Origin: an uncultured Silvanigrella sp.
Lineage (GTDB): Bacteria > Bdellovibrionota_B > Oligoflexia > Silvanigrellales > Silvanigrellaceae
NCBI GenBank assembly: GCA_903933385.1
Contig: CAIZJW010000294.1
Location: 1 to 35,424 of the forward strand
DNA length: 35,424 nt
Direction of reading: 5' to 3'
Each line of letters opens with the position of its first letter. Position 1 is the stretch's first letter. This document shows, one piece after another, positions 8,731 through 17,357 of this stretch. The position numbers were made by a program, and so were the translations under genes. The notes beneath the pieces are model-generated. The model was not told the origin of the DNA, made no database searches, and saw only the letters and a program-made list of their open reading frames with translations.

Positions 8731-10215
8731 ATGTCCATCTCCGAACTGTTGATTGGTTGTAAATTCAGATTCAGTCAAACGCCAAAGCCTCTGGTCAAAA
8801 CATTGCTCTGTTTTTTGATACTAGCGGGAATTGAAGCACGCCAGCAAAAGGCTCATGCCAACACTACAACTCTCGAAGCTGGATTTGCCAAAGAAAGTAT
8901 CACTCCTGACATCACCGACCCTAAGCGACCCATTTGGATTGCGGGTTTCGGTCAAAAACGACAAGCACGCTCCATCCACGACAACCTCTGGGTGCGCGCG
9001 GTTGCTCTTAGCAACGGCAGTCGCAGGGGAGTCATCGTTTCACTCGATGCGATCGGATTTATGCACAACGACATTCTCGACGTGAGAAATGCTGTGCAAA
9101 AAGAACTCAAACTCGATTTCGTTATCATAGCATCAACCCACAATCACGAAGCTCCCGACCTCATTGGAATCTGGGGACCAAGCCTTCTGAAAACGGGCGT
9201 TGACTCGCGATATCTGGGTTTGGTGAAGAGTCAAACTGTCAAAGCAATTCAGGCATCTGTTGCAGCGCTTGAACCTGCACGATTGCAACGCATGGAATTA
9301 CCAAACGTAGGCGCAGATGTTCTCGTCGATACGCGCATGCCGCAAGTTTTTGATTCCAACGTGCGAGCGCTCCGATTCATCAGCGCCGCATCGAACCAAA
9401 ATCTCGGCATTCTGCTCACCTGGGCCAATCATCCTGAAGTCCTCTGGAACGCCAACACAGCCATTACCTCTGACTTCGTCCACTACCTGCGCGAAGGTAT
9501 TGAAAGTGGAATTCAGTATGCCGACACAACCGTGCAGCCAGGACTCGGTGGAACGGCCGTTTTCATCAATGGCGCGGTGGGAGGTCTCATGACAACTCTC
9601 GATTCAACTCCTGTTGTTGACGCTGTTCTAAATGAAACTCTCCTCACACCAAGTTTCGAAAAAGCGAGAGCTGTGGGCTACCGAGTCGCCGAAGCTGTCC
9701 TAGGAGGTGTTGCTGCCGGCGCAGAAACAGAAGTCACTGACAACACCTTTCATTGGACCTCAAAATCACTGCTGTTGCCGGTAGACAATGGCAAATTCAG
9801 GGCTGCGGCAATGCTGCGAATCATCCGCCGCAAATTCGAATCGGGCTTCAAAACTCGAAGTGAAGTTGGCCTATTGCAATTGGGAGACACTTGGATTGGC
9901 ACGATTCCGGGCGAACTGTATCCGGAAATTGCGAACGGTGGAGTGGAAGCACCCACAGGAAATGATTTCAATATGACAACACCCGTTGAAGTTCCCGCCC
10001 TGCGAACCGTCATGAAAGGGCAAATGAACATGCTCCTTGGCTTAGCCAACGACCAAATTGGTTACATCATTCCAAAGAGCCAATGGGATGAGAAAGCCCC
10101 ATTCACCTACAACGATGAACCCTATGGTGAGGAGAATTCGCTCGGGCCAAACACAGCACCTCTGATTCACAAGGCACTTCTTGAAGTATTTGCAAGCGCG
10201 CAAGCAGAACAATAA
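8731..10215 (+). CDS. Secreted neutral-ceramidase-fold hydrolase, paralogue B
   Basis: A 494-residue protein with a hydrophobic segment at about 21-34 and a likely cleavage near AHA-NT. It has the same fold as the divergent neighbour: STHNHEAPDLIG (H137, H139) matches THTHH of paralogue A, WANHPEVLW matches WAAHPT, IPGELYPE keeps the zinc-ligand Glu, and IGYIIPKSQW the Tyr. The Asn-Ser region around the family's catalytic Ser is not recognisable here, so this copy may act on another substrate or be altered (inference). ATG 8731 has AGGGAGA upstream. The stop overlaps the next gene by one base (TAATG), so it is co-transcribed with the phytase-like lipoprotein. Confidence 0.8.
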   Translation: MSISELLIGCKFRFSQTPKPLVKTLLCFLILAGIEARQQKAHANTTTLEAGFAKESITPDITDPKRPIWIAGFGQKRQARSIHDNLWVRAVALSNGSRRGVIVSLDAIGFMHNDILDVRNAVQKELKLDFVIIASTHNHEAPDLIGIWGPSLLKTGVDSRYLGLVKSQTVKAIQASVAALEPARLQRMELPNVGADVLVDTRMPQVFDSNVRALRFISAASNQNLGILLTWANHPEVLWNANTAITSDFVHYLREGIESGIQYADTTVQPGLGGTAVFINGAVGGLMTTLDSTPVVDAVLNETLLTPSFEKARAVGYRVAEAVLGGVAAGAETEVTDNTFHWTSKSLLLPVDNGKFRAAAMLRIIRRKFESGFKTRSEVGLLQLGDTWIGTIPGELYPEIANGGVEAPTGNDFNMTTPVEVPALRTVMKGQMNMLLGLANDQIGYIIPKSQWDEKAPFTYNDEPYGEENSLGPNTAPLIHKALLEVFASAQAEQ

Positions 10216-11645
10216 TGAGCAATAAATACTTATCGAGGTTTCAAATGCACACTTCTTTTTTTGTGCTGCCAGTACTCGCAGCAACAACCTATCTTTCAAG
10301 TTGCACTACAACAAGAGCAACAACTGAAGCTCAAAAATCACCCTCTCCCGATGCAGCGCGCTTATCGGTCACTGAGGCCGTTGCGACAAGCAGCCTTCCC
10401 AAAGTGCAAGTGCATACTTTCAAAAACTTGCCGCAAGTGAGTACGGCCTATTTTCCCAAAGAGTTTAATTATGCCGAGGGTGGTTGGAGTGGAGCGAGTC
10501 AAGTACAAACTCAACCTGGTCTTTTTAACGCAGAAGAACTTTGGACAGTGAACGACCGTGGTCTCAATCTTTACCTTGAAGCCAAGGATTCGCGCGACAA
10601 TCTTCAATTTAAAAATGGCGATCGCTACTTCCCACATCCGAACTTCAATCAAACCCTTTTTCGCATCAAACTTTCTTCCACAGGAGAAGGGCGAGTCTTG
10701 GAGCAAATAGGTTTGAAGGCTCTCGGCGCCCCCACGAATGGCCTCCCATCAGCCATCGCCGAACTTTCAACAGGAGAAAAACCTTTTGAAATGAAATCGT
10801 CCAAAGGCCCCTTTGCTCGCTTGCCACTGTCGCCCCGCGGATTCGATTTTGAGGGTGTTGCACAAACCTTCGATAAAAATGGTCAGCGCGAATTCTGGTT
10901 GGTGGAAGAATACGGGCCATCGGTTCTGCGTGCCGACGCATTGGGCAACATCACTCAGCATTGGAAGCCTTCGAAAAATCATCAAATCCTTCAAAACTCA
11001 CTCCCCTGGATTTTTCGACACCGGGCCGACAATCGCGGATTTGAGGGTCTCACTGTTTCCGGAGCTCACGTCATTGCTGCCTTGCAGTCACCGCTCGATG
11101 AAAAAGGCGGAGCTTCGGGCGAGCCAGGTCATGGCAATAAAAATACTCCGCTCCACCGCCTGGTTCGCATCCACCGAGACACCGGCGAGGTTGAACAATT
11201 CGCTTACAATCATAGCGAAAATGCAACAAGCACTGGAGGAAAGCACAAAGACGTTAAGATAGGCGACCTTGCAGCGCTAGATGAGTCAGGGAACCGCTTT
11301 CTTGTCCTTGAGCACTCAAACGCTCGCAAGCACATGGTTTTGATTGAAGCTCGTATCACTCCACAAACAACCCGACTCCAAGACACCAACTCATACGAGG
11401 CAGGAAAAACGTCGTATACGCCAGTTGAAACAAAGATTGTCGCAGACTTGAGCCCTTTGCTCGCAGGCTTAGAACTTCCGGAAAAGGCAGAGGGCATTAT
11501 GTTGCTCGATGATAAAACATTGGTCGTCGTTTTCGATAACGACCACTGCATTGAACCTCTCCTCGCCGGGAAATCTGCACCAAAAGAATGCGAAAACCTC
11601 ATGGTCACCATTGGATTTCCATCACCTCTCTTCGCCTCGAAGTGA
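10215..11645 (+). CDS. Lipoprotein with esterase-like/phytase-like beta-propeller domain
   Basis: A 476-residue protein with a lipobox, YLSSC, at Cys30, so it is probably lipidated and periplasm- or outer-membrane-anchored. The strings RGFDFEGVAQTF, WLVEEYGPSVLRAD, NRGFEGLTVSG and AEGIMLLDDKTLVVVFDND match the 'esterase-like activity of phytase' family (Pfam PF13449), a propeller with acidic metal-binding loops. True phytase activity is not established for most members. It overlaps the upstream paralogue B stop by one base. A second start at 10245 has a better ribosome site (GAGG) but would remove the basic residues of the signal peptide, so 10215 is used with some doubt. Confidence 0.78.
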   Translation: MSNKYLSRFQMHTSFFVLPVLAATTYLSSCTTTRATTEAQKSPSPDAARLSVTEAVATSSLPKVQVHTFKNLPQVSTAYFPKEFNYAEGGWSGASQVQTQPGLFNAEELWTVNDRGLNLYLEAKDSRDNLQFKNGDRYFPHPNFNQTLFRIKLSSTGEGRVLEQIGLKALGAPTNGLPSAIAELSTGEKPFEMKSSKGPFARLPLSPRGFDFEGVAQTFDKNGQREFWLVEEYGPSVLRADALGNITQHWKPSKNHQILQNSLPWIFRHRADNRGFEGLTVSGAHVIAALQSPLDEKGGASGEPGHGNKNTPLHRLVRIHRDTGEVEQFAYNHSENATSTGGKHKDVKIGDLAALDESGNRFLVLEHSNARKHMVLIEARITPQTTRLQDTNSYEAGKTSYTPVETKIVADLSPLLAGLELPEKAEGIMLLDDKTLVVVFDNDHCIEPLLAGKSAPKECENLMVTIGFPSPLFASK

Positions 11646-11726
11646 ATGCGAGCATTTGAATTGAGACAAGTGACAAAATGGAACACCTCTGCTAAGCAAA
11701 TGCAGTCTTCAGAGAGAGGTTTTCCC

Positions 11727-11990
11727 ATGAAAAAGGTCACCGTGTATTCAACGCGTGTTTGCCCCTACTGTGTTGCGGCAAAAACACTGCTGACAAACCT
11801 CCAGGTTGGATACGAAGAAGTTTTTCTCGACCAGCAGCCAGAATTGTGGAGTCGGCTCAGCGCCGAAAATAATGGCTGGCGCACTGTGCCCATGATTTTT
11901 ATTGGCGGTGAATTTCTCGGTGGGTACACCGACATCAGAGCACTCCACGAGGCCGGGCTACTCCTGCCTAAAATTTACTCTCCGGTTTGA
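11727..11990 (+). CDS. grxC: Glutaredoxin (GrxC-like)
   Basis: An 87-residue thioredoxin-fold protein with the dithiol active site CPYC at residues 12-15, the cis-proline motif TVP at 53-55 and the glutathione-binding GGYTD at 65-69, all at standard spacing for bacterial glutaredoxin 3. It reduces disulfides and protein-glutathione adducts in the cytoplasm. ATG 11727 has AGAGAGG seven bases upstream. It sits 81 bp after the phytase-like gene and 13 bp before the LptE-like gene; the latter spacing suggests co-transcription. Confidence 0.93.
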   Translation: MKKVTVYSTRVCPYCVAAKTLLTNLQVGYEEVFLDQQPELWSRLSAENNGWRTVPMIFIGGEFLGGYTDIRALHEAGLLLPKIYSPV

Positions 11991-12003
11991 AAGGGAGTCA
12001 CTC

Positions 12004-12678
12004 GTGCGTGCGTCCAGGCCATTCAATTGTGTTCAATTCCCGCTCTTTGTTCTGGCTCTGATTCTTCTCGCACCCGCTTGTGTCTATCGGTTCGCCAATA
12101 GCGAACGCTATCTCTCGCCACAGCCACGCACCCTCTTCATTTCATCAGTGATCGACACCACCTCACGTGCTGGTCAGTCGGCACGACTCATGGCCGCACT
12201 CAAACGCCTCCTCGCCCAGGATCGTTCTTTTATCATCACCGATTTAAAAACAGCGCGCTGGGGTTTGGAGCTACAAATAACCGCAGCAAGCCGAGCAATC
12301 ACTCGTGTTGAAAAATGCGATCAAGGCAATGAAGTTCTTGCCAGTGGTTCGGCAAACTGCGCACAAATTCGCGCAAACGGAAAACTTCCCGACATTTCGG
12401 CTGAAGAAGAAATTGCACAAATCACTGTGCAAGCGCGCGCCATTGATCTTGAAACTGGTGCTGTTCTTTTTCAATCGAACCTCCCGAACCTCACAACCGG
12501 CCCCTACCCCGTTGTCGGCGATGGTTCAGTGCGCGCATCATTAAGCAACAAACAAAGCCTTCACACTTTGCGCTATCTCGAAAACAGCGAAAACGCATCT
12601 GAGGCTCTTGCACAAATCGCAGCCCAAAGAATTTACGAACAACTTATTGGTATTCCTCCCCCGGCACCTTCTTACTGA
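12004..12678 (+). CDS. LptE-like lipoprotein
   Basis: A 224-residue protein with a short basic N-terminus, a hydrophobic core and Cys26 in LLAPAC, an acceptable but not canonical lipobox. The body follows the LptE/LPS-assembly pattern: PRTLFISSVIDTT, then an amphipathic helix (ARLMAALKRLLAQ), a strand (RWGLELQITA), a later strand pair (QITVQARAIDLETGAVLFQ) and a C-terminal helix (EALAQIAAQRIYEQLI). LptE plugs the LptD barrel and delivers lipopolysaccharide to the surface. Start: GTG 12004 with AAGGGAGT upstream. No lptD or holA is adjacent, so the assignment rests on pattern similarity alone; an unrelated lipoprotein is possible. Confidence 0.5.
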   Translation: MRASRPFNCVQFPLFVLALILLAPACVYRFANSERYLSPQPRTLFISSVIDTTSRAGQSARLMAALKRLLAQDRSFIITDLKTARWGLELQITAASRAITRVEKCDQGNEVLASGSANCAQIRANGKLPDISAEEEIAQITVQARAIDLETGAVLFQSNLPNLTTGPYPVVGDGSVRASLSNKQSLHTLRYLENSENASEALAQIAAQRIYEQLIGIPPPAPSY

Positions 12679-12693
12679 AAACCAGGAGCATTC

Positions 12694-14802
12694 ATGTTTG
12701 TTGAACGGGTCAAAAGTCACGAAGCACAACTTAAAACGATCGCAACGGCAGTGCGTTGCCTCGGCATGGATGCAGTTCTCAAGGCCAAATCAGGACACGT
12801 TGGTTTGCCATTAGGCGGAGCCGATATTGGTACTTTTCTTTACTTCGCCGCAATGAACCACTCGCCACAAAATTCTCACTGGTTCAATCGTGACCGCTTT
12901 GTGTTGTCGGCTGGTCATGGTTCGATGCTGCAATACGCTCTTCTGCATTTGGCAGGCTACGACGTAAGTTTAAATGACATCAAAGAATTTCGTCAGTGGG
13001 GCAGCAAAACGCCTGGTCATCCAGAGTTCGGTCACACCGAAGGAGTTGAAGTCACAACTGGCCCCCTTGGCCAGGGCATCGCAAATGGTGTTGGCATGGC
13101 ACTCGCAGAACGCATGCTTGCAGCCCGCCTGAACCACTCAAGCCAAGAGACACCAATCAACCACAAAACTTATGTGATTGTTGGCGACGGATGCCTTATG
13201 GAAGGAATTTCGAGCGAGGCCTGCAGCCTCGCGGGGCATCTTAAGCTCGAAAAACTGATCGCATTTTATGATGCAAACAACATCACCATTGATGGAACTA
13301 TCGACATTTCATTCAGCGAAGACGCTGGAAAAAGATTTGAGGCGTTCGGCTGGCGCGTTCTGAGAGCCGATTCACACAATTTCGTTTCATTGGCTGAGGC
13401 ACTCGACACTGCTGATCGTGAAAATTTAAATTCTCCCCGCCCAACTCTTGTGGTGTGCACTGGAGTGGCTGGAAAAGGCTCACCAAAATGGGAAGGCAAA
13501 CCGAAAATTCACGGCAACCCCATGAGCGCCGAAGACGTCATTGAGGCCAAGAAACATCTTGGAATTAACAACACCGAACCCTTTTCCGTTGACTCCTCGG
13601 CATACTCTGCAGCGACCTCGTGCCTCGCGGCATTTGCACTGCCCGAATACGAAAGGTGGAACAAGCAAGCCGAAGGAATGCTCCAAAAGTGGCGCACTCA
13701 AAATCCAACAGCATTAAAGCAATGGGAAGCGCACACAACAGAGTTTTCCAACATCGATGCTGCTGATGCACTTTGGGATTCTTTGGGAACAAAAATGGCA
13801 ACTCGTGTTGCGAGCGGAAAGGCTCTTGCATGCCTTGCAGAAGCCAACCCAACTCTCGTGGGCGGAAGCGCCGATCTTGCCGGGAGCAACAACACAACTT
13901 TGCCTGGTTCATCTTTTGTGATGCCAGGTGAATATGCCGGAAGAAATATTCACTTTGGTGTGCGTGAACATGCGATGGCAGCGATATCCAACGGCATGGC
14001 GTTGCATGGGGGCTTCCGACCTTACTGCGCGACATTTGCTGTTTTCTCTGACTACATGCGTCCGAGCATCCGACTCGCTGCTCTCATGAAAGTTCCAACT
14101 ATTTTTATTCTCACACACGACAGCTATGCCGTGGGAGAAGATGGTCCAACACACCAACCTGTTGAGCACGCTGCAAGCATGCGCTGCATTCCCAACCTAG
14201 AAGTCTTGCGCCCGGCTGATGCACGCGAAACTCTCATGGCTTGGGAACTCGCACTTTCGCACACAAAAACACCAACCGCTCTTCTTCTCACGCGTCAGGA
14301 TGTTCCTTCACTCGACGACCTGTTGCATACCCCACGCAGTCCGAAGGATGTCGCAGAAGGTTTGCGCGCTGGAGCATACCTTCTCAAGGATTTTGATGCG
14401 CCAACACATGCGCAAAAACTCACCATGGTTGCATCTGGTTCCGAGGTCTCTGCGGCGCTGAAAGCTGCACTTTGGCTGCAAGAGCAAAAGTTCGAAACTC
14501 TCTCGGGTGAAGGAATTCAACTCAACGTGCGCGTTGTCAGCTGTCCTGCGCCTCAGAAGCTTGCGCGCGACCCCATTGCACTCAATCGTCTCGTTCCAGA
14601 TGGCATTCCAACCGTGGCGGTGGAAGCTGGAGCTCCACAAGGATGGGCTGACATCGTGGGCCGCTCCGGAGCGATTTTCGCCATGACCGATTTCGGCGCC
14701 TCGGCGCCTGCTGAAACACTGACCCAAAAGTTTGGTTTCACGCCTGAGGCAATTGCCGAGCGGTCTTTGAATTATCTGAACCTGCGTGTTCGCGCCCACT
14801 GA
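12694..14802 (+). CDS. tkt: Transketolase
   Basis: A 702-residue thiamine-diphosphate enzyme of the non-oxidative pentose phosphate pathway, transferring two-carbon units between ketose and aldose phosphates. Landmarks are KSGHVGLPLGGADI near the N-terminus, the cofactor motif GDGCLMEGISSEA with the downstream NNITIDG, FGVREHAMAAISNGMA in the pyrimidine domain, and HDSYAVGEDGPTHQPVE, the typical transketolase Glu/His stretch. Length is slightly above the usual 660-680. ATG 12694 follows AGGAG. It is 15 bp after the LptE-like gene and the last gene of this run, followed by a strong hairpin. Confidence 0.95.
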   Translation: MFVERVKSHEAQLKTIATAVRCLGMDAVLKAKSGHVGLPLGGADIGTFLYFAAMNHSPQNSHWFNRDRFVLSAGHGSMLQYALLHLAGYDVSLNDIKEFRQWGSKTPGHPEFGHTEGVEVTTGPLGQGIANGVGMALAERMLAARLNHSSQETPINHKTYVIVGDGCLMEGISSEACSLAGHLKLEKLIAFYDANNITIDGTIDISFSEDAGKRFEAFGWRVLRADSHNFVSLAEALDTADRENLNSPRPTLVVCTGVAGKGSPKWEGKPKIHGNPMSAEDVIEAKKHLGINNTEPFSVDSSAYSAATSCLAAFALPEYERWNKQAEGMLQKWRTQNPTALKQWEAHTTEFSNIDAADALWDSLGTKMATRVASGKALACLAEANPTLVGGSADLAGSNNTTLPGSSFVMPGEYAGRNIHFGVREHAMAAISNGMALHGGFRPYCATFAVFSDYMRPSIRLAALMKVPTIFILTHDSYAVGEDGPTHQPVEHAASMRCIPNLEVLRPADARETLMAWELALSHTKTPTALLLTRQDVPSLDDLLHTPRSPKDVAEGLRAGAYLLKDFDAPTHAQKLTMVASGSEVSAALKAALWLQEQKFETLSGEGIQLNVRVVSCPAPQKLARDPIALNRLVPDGIPTVAVEAGAPQGWADIVGRSGAIFAMTDFGASAPAETLTQKFGFTPEAIAERSLNYLNLRVRAH

Positions 14803-14813
14803 AAAACATTCTG

Positions 14814-14865
14814 CCTTCCCTCAGTGTCGAATCCTTAGACACTGAAGGAAGGGTTAAACACCCTT
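14814..14865 (+). terminator. Hairpin pair after tkt; probable terminator
   Basis: An inverted repeat pairs 14814-14828 with 14838-14852, with one mismatch: outer arms CCTTCC/GGAAGG, inner arms TCAGTGTC/GACACTGA, loop of nine. There is no T-run, so if it terminates it may do so weakly or with Rho. The right arm overlaps a second perfect 6-bp hairpin (AAGGGT/ACCCTT, 14849-14865), so the two cannot form together. The perfect 8-bp inner dyad lies 50-75 bp upstream of the sigma-54-like promoter at 14894 and could instead be an activator site. Confidence 0.5.
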
Positions 14866-14893
14866 AATTCATCCACCATTCATAGCTGGACAT

Positions 14894-14910
14894 CTGGCAT
14901 GTGGTTTGCT
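14894..14910 (+). promoter_or_regulatory. Sigma-54 (-24/-12) promoter candidate
   Basis: CTGGCATGTGGTTTGCT fits the RpoN consensus: YTGGCA at -24, TTGCW at -12, and the invariant GG and GC exactly ten bases apart (14896-14897 and 14908-14909). The expected transcription start is near 14921, leaving about 40 bases of leader before the ATG at 14963 of the 3D-domain lipoprotein. An RpoN activator gene lies about 3 kb downstream on the same strand. Confidence 0.6.
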
Positions 14911-14962
14911 CGTCTTCTCTCAGGAGTGGAATTGAAATTCAATGCCACGAGGGAGGCTTCCC

Positions 14963-15799
14963 ATGACCCTTCAAATCAAAAGCATTCAAACAGTGATTGG
15001 TTTGGTGGCACTCACACTCTTCAGTGGATGCGAGCTCCCCCCAGTAAAAACATTCGAAATACGCCCGAGCAACCCAAGTGCACCGGGCAGAGCAACACAG
15101 GCCGCAGATAGAAATACGGTTGAAGCAGGAAATCGCCCCGACAGCGCCCCACATTGGATTCAAATTATCTCCGCAAGCGATACCGTTTTTAAAGCTGAGA
15201 ACACAGATTCCTCTGCTCTCGCGAAAGAAGAAAAATGTGCGTTGCCGCGCGGAACAAGGCACTCATTAGCAAGCTCGCCGGAATGGATTGGTTCCCATGC
15301 AAAAGTGAGGCTCAAACAGCCCATGGTGGGATGCTCGTTCACTACCGGCTGGATATTTGCGGCTCACATTGGTTCATCTAGCGACGAACCACCGGTTCAA
15401 GGCACTGAGACCCGCACAACCGTAACCACACTCTACACGACTGAAAACACTGCCATGGAAGGTGGACCGAAAGATCGTTGCGGCAGAAAACTCAACACAC
15501 TCGACGACTACATGAACTGGCGAGCAGAAGAGGTGAGTGTCGCAATGGATCGCACGGCACTCCCATATGGAACCCTGATTCGAATTCCAGAGATTGAAAA
15601 GCGACTGAAAGTGAAAGATCCCATTCCCTTTAAGGTGGTCGATACCGGGAGTGCCTTTGTTGGAAAAGGTTTTACTCGAATGGATATCTGTGTTGGCCAT
15701 AGTCAATCTACAATATTTTCATCACAGTATGTCTGGATGAGCCATGGATCATTTGATTTTGAAGTCATCAGCATGGGTAAATCGTTCGACTGCTACTAA
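14963..15799 (+). CDS. Lipoprotein with C-terminal 3D domain
   Basis: A 278-residue protein with a lipobox, LFSGC (Cys23). Residues 60-135 look SH3-like (ALPRGTRH, GSHAKVRL, GCSFTTGWIF). The C-terminus holds a 3D domain (Pfam PF06725), the double-psi barrel shared with the end of MltA: MDRTALPYGTLIRIP, FKVVDTGSAFVGKGF, RMDICV, with its three defining Asp at 196, 227 and 241. 3D domains are linked to peptidoglycan lytic transglycosylases, although the MltA catalytic part is missing here. It is probably an outer-membrane-anchored cell-wall enzyme or binder. GGGAGG lies before ATG 14963, and a sigma-54-like promoter lies upstream. Confidence 0.75.
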   Translation: MTLQIKSIQTVIGLVALTLFSGCELPPVKTFEIRPSNPSAPGRATQAADRNTVEAGNRPDSAPHWIQIISASDTVFKAENTDSSALAKEEKCALPRGTRHSLASSPEWIGSHAKVRLKQPMVGCSFTTGWIFAAHIGSSSDEPPVQGTETRTTVTTLYTTENTAMEGGPKDRCGRKLNTLDDYMNWRAEEVSVAMDRTALPYGTLIRIPEIEKRLKVKDPIPFKVVDTGSAFVGKGFTRMDICVGHSQSTIFSSQYVWMSHGSFDFEVISMGKSFDCY

Positions 15800-15833
15800 G
15801 CACCTTAGGCAATCTTCGTGCACCTCTGTGCAC
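15796..15833. repeat. Two small hairpins including a duplicated GTGCAC palindrome
   Basis: CTAAG-CAC-CTTAG (15796-15808) overlaps the stop region of the 3D lipoprotein and can form a 5-bp stem. It is followed by GTGCAC-CTCT-GTGCAC (15818-15833), two copies of a 6-base palindrome that also form a hairpin. They could end the upstream transcript or act as an operator for the TIGR02147 gene 120 bp downstream. No T-run follows. Confidence 0.4.
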
Positions 15834-15952
15834 TTAGAATCTTTATTAATACAGTTATTTACAGGTACACCAGCCAGACCTTTGTCACAGAAACTGTATA
15901 TTTTAGCCGTGTTGCCGATACGCTCCTTAATAGGATTGGCCGGAGCGTCGCG

Positions 15953-16825
15953 ATGGGTGAAAAAAAGCTTCAAGACAACATCATTAAAGACGTGGTCGAG
16001 AAAATCGATGTTTTTAAATATTTGTCCATCCAAGACATTCTGTCAGCGATCTATGCTGAATTAAAGCAACAGACCCTGCGCTATTCCTACCGCGCATTCT
16101 CGCGCGATCTGGGGTTCGGCGAAACAAACTACCTTCATCTAATTTGCACTCACCGGCGTCAACTCTCTCCGCGCAGTGCCCAACAGGTTGTCAGTCACCT
16201 CGGTTTGCATGGCGATAGGCGCATGTGGTTTCTTTCGCTCGTTGAACACAACGGCGCCCGTGATACCGCACAACGCACCGCAGGTATCAAAAAAGCATTT
16301 GAGGTGCGGCAAAAATCAATTCAAAATGAACTCACGCGCGATGAAATGGAGTTCTTTGGAAAGTGGTATCACCCCGTTGTGCGAGAGCTCGTCGGTAGCA
16401 CTGAATTTTCACCCGACCCCCGCTGGATAGCAGCACATTTGCGGCCCCGAATCACCGCAGAGCAAGCCAAGCAAAGCCTCGAGTTGTTGTTACGTCTTGG
16501 CTACGTGGAAATGGACGAAAATAATCAAATTCGCCCTTCATATTCACTCATCCGTGTGCCTGAAGGAGCAAATCACCTTTCTATCCACAAGTACCACCAA
16601 GAAATGCTGCAACTGAGTGAGCGAAGCCTCAGCGAAATTGATGCCGAAGAACGTGACTTGAGCGCTCTCACTGTTGTGCTTGGGAGCGAACATGTAGCCC
16701 AAGTGAAACAGATGCTGCGCGACGTGCGCAAGAAGATCATAGCACTCAGCGAACAACAGACAGACGATATGCAGGTTTACCAAATGAACATGCAACTTTT
16801 CCCGGTGACAGGACGCAGCAAATGA
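15953..16825 (+). CDS. TIGR02147 family protein (putative regulator)
   Basis: A 290-residue protein with the features of TIGR02147 (DUF4423-type): an N-terminal helical part beginning with FKYLSIQDILSAIYAELK, then YSYRAFSRDLGFGETNYLHLI, which looks like a helix-turn-helix, a middle FGKWYHPVVRELV and a winged-helix-like stretch ending LLRLGYVEMDENNQIRPS, and the closing block LSALTVVLGSEHVAQVKQMLRDVRKKI. The family is largely restricted to Bdellovibrio relatives and Fibrobacter and is generally taken to be transcriptional regulators; no ligand is known. ATG 15953 has GGAG eight bases upstream. The stop overlaps the start of a small lipoprotein gene (ATGA). Confidence 0.82.
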   Translation: MGEKKLQDNIIKDVVEKIDVFKYLSIQDILSAIYAELKQQTLRYSYRAFSRDLGFGETNYLHLICTHRRQLSPRSAQQVVSHLGLHGDRRMWFLSLVEHNGARDTAQRTAGIKKAFEVRQKSIQNELTRDEMEFFGKWYHPVVRELVGSTEFSPDPRWIAAHLRPRITAEQAKQSLELLLRLGYVEMDENNQIRPSYSLIRVPEGANHLSIHKYHQEMLQLSERSLSEIDAEERDLSALTVVLGSEHVAQVKQMLRDVRKKIIALSEQQTDDMQVYQMNMQLFPVTGRSK

Positions 16826-17343
16826 AGAAACAATTCGGAAAACAGAGTTATTTTCTGAGAGTTGTGTTGGCAGCGTATATTTTCGTTCTTCCCGTTGCAT
16901 GCGCAGTGGAGGTTGAAAATCCAGATAACCCAAATCCAATTTCACCCAAACCCAGTGCCGGCAGCAATAAAACAGTTGGTGATTCAGGTTCAGCTTCGGG
17001 AGCGTCTGGAAAATCGACAACTTCAGTTCCCATTCCCACGCTCACATGCACCGTGAACATTTCACGCGGTGCTGCAAATAGCTCAGGAAAAGATGGGGCT
17101 GTGATTGCTCTTCCAGAAACTGATACTTATCAAAACTCTGATCTTCTCTTTCGTACATACACAACGGCTAGCTTTCTTGAAGTCAAAGAGCAGGTCTTTA
17201 ATTCGGGTACTTTCTCAACAGGTGAATACTCATTTGAGTTCAGAAAACCTGATGGCAATGCCTGCAAGGTTCCAGTGACAATCACCAGCGATGATATTCT
17301 CAACAAGGTGAAATTGACTCTCCAAATTGACTTCCCGAACTGA
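16822..17343 (+). CDS. Small secreted lipoprotein, hypothetical
   Basis: A 173-residue protein with a signal sequence ending VLPVAC (Cys27), a low-complexity Asn/Pro then Gly/Ser-rich linker (about 32-68), and a C-terminal domain of about 100 residues with two Cys (TLTCTVNI and NACKVPV) that could pair across a beta-sandwich. I recognise no family. The C-terminal part has the strand-rich look of a small extracellular Ig-like domain (inference). It starts in the stop of the TIGR02147 gene (ATGA), so the two are translationally coupled, and may be that regulator's cognate surface protein. Confidence 0.7.
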   Translation: MKKQFGKQSYFLRVVLAAYIFVLPVACAVEVENPDNPNPISPKPSAGSNKTVGDSGSASGASGKSTTSVPIPTLTCTVNISRGAANSSGKDGAVIALPETDTYQNSDLLFRTYTTASFLEVKEQVFNSGTFSTGEYSFEFRKPDGNACKVPVTITSDDILNKVKLTLQIDFPN

Positions 17344-17357
17344 AAGGCAGCACGACT

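Noticed and set aside
11210-11740. A 176-codon minus-strand open frame
   Set aside because: Antisense to the end of the phytase-like lipoprotein gene and running into the grxC leader; low-quality composition and no ribosome site worth noting.
13565-14035. A 156-codon minus-strand open frame
   Set aside because: Antisense inside transketolase, whose own frame is fully conserved.
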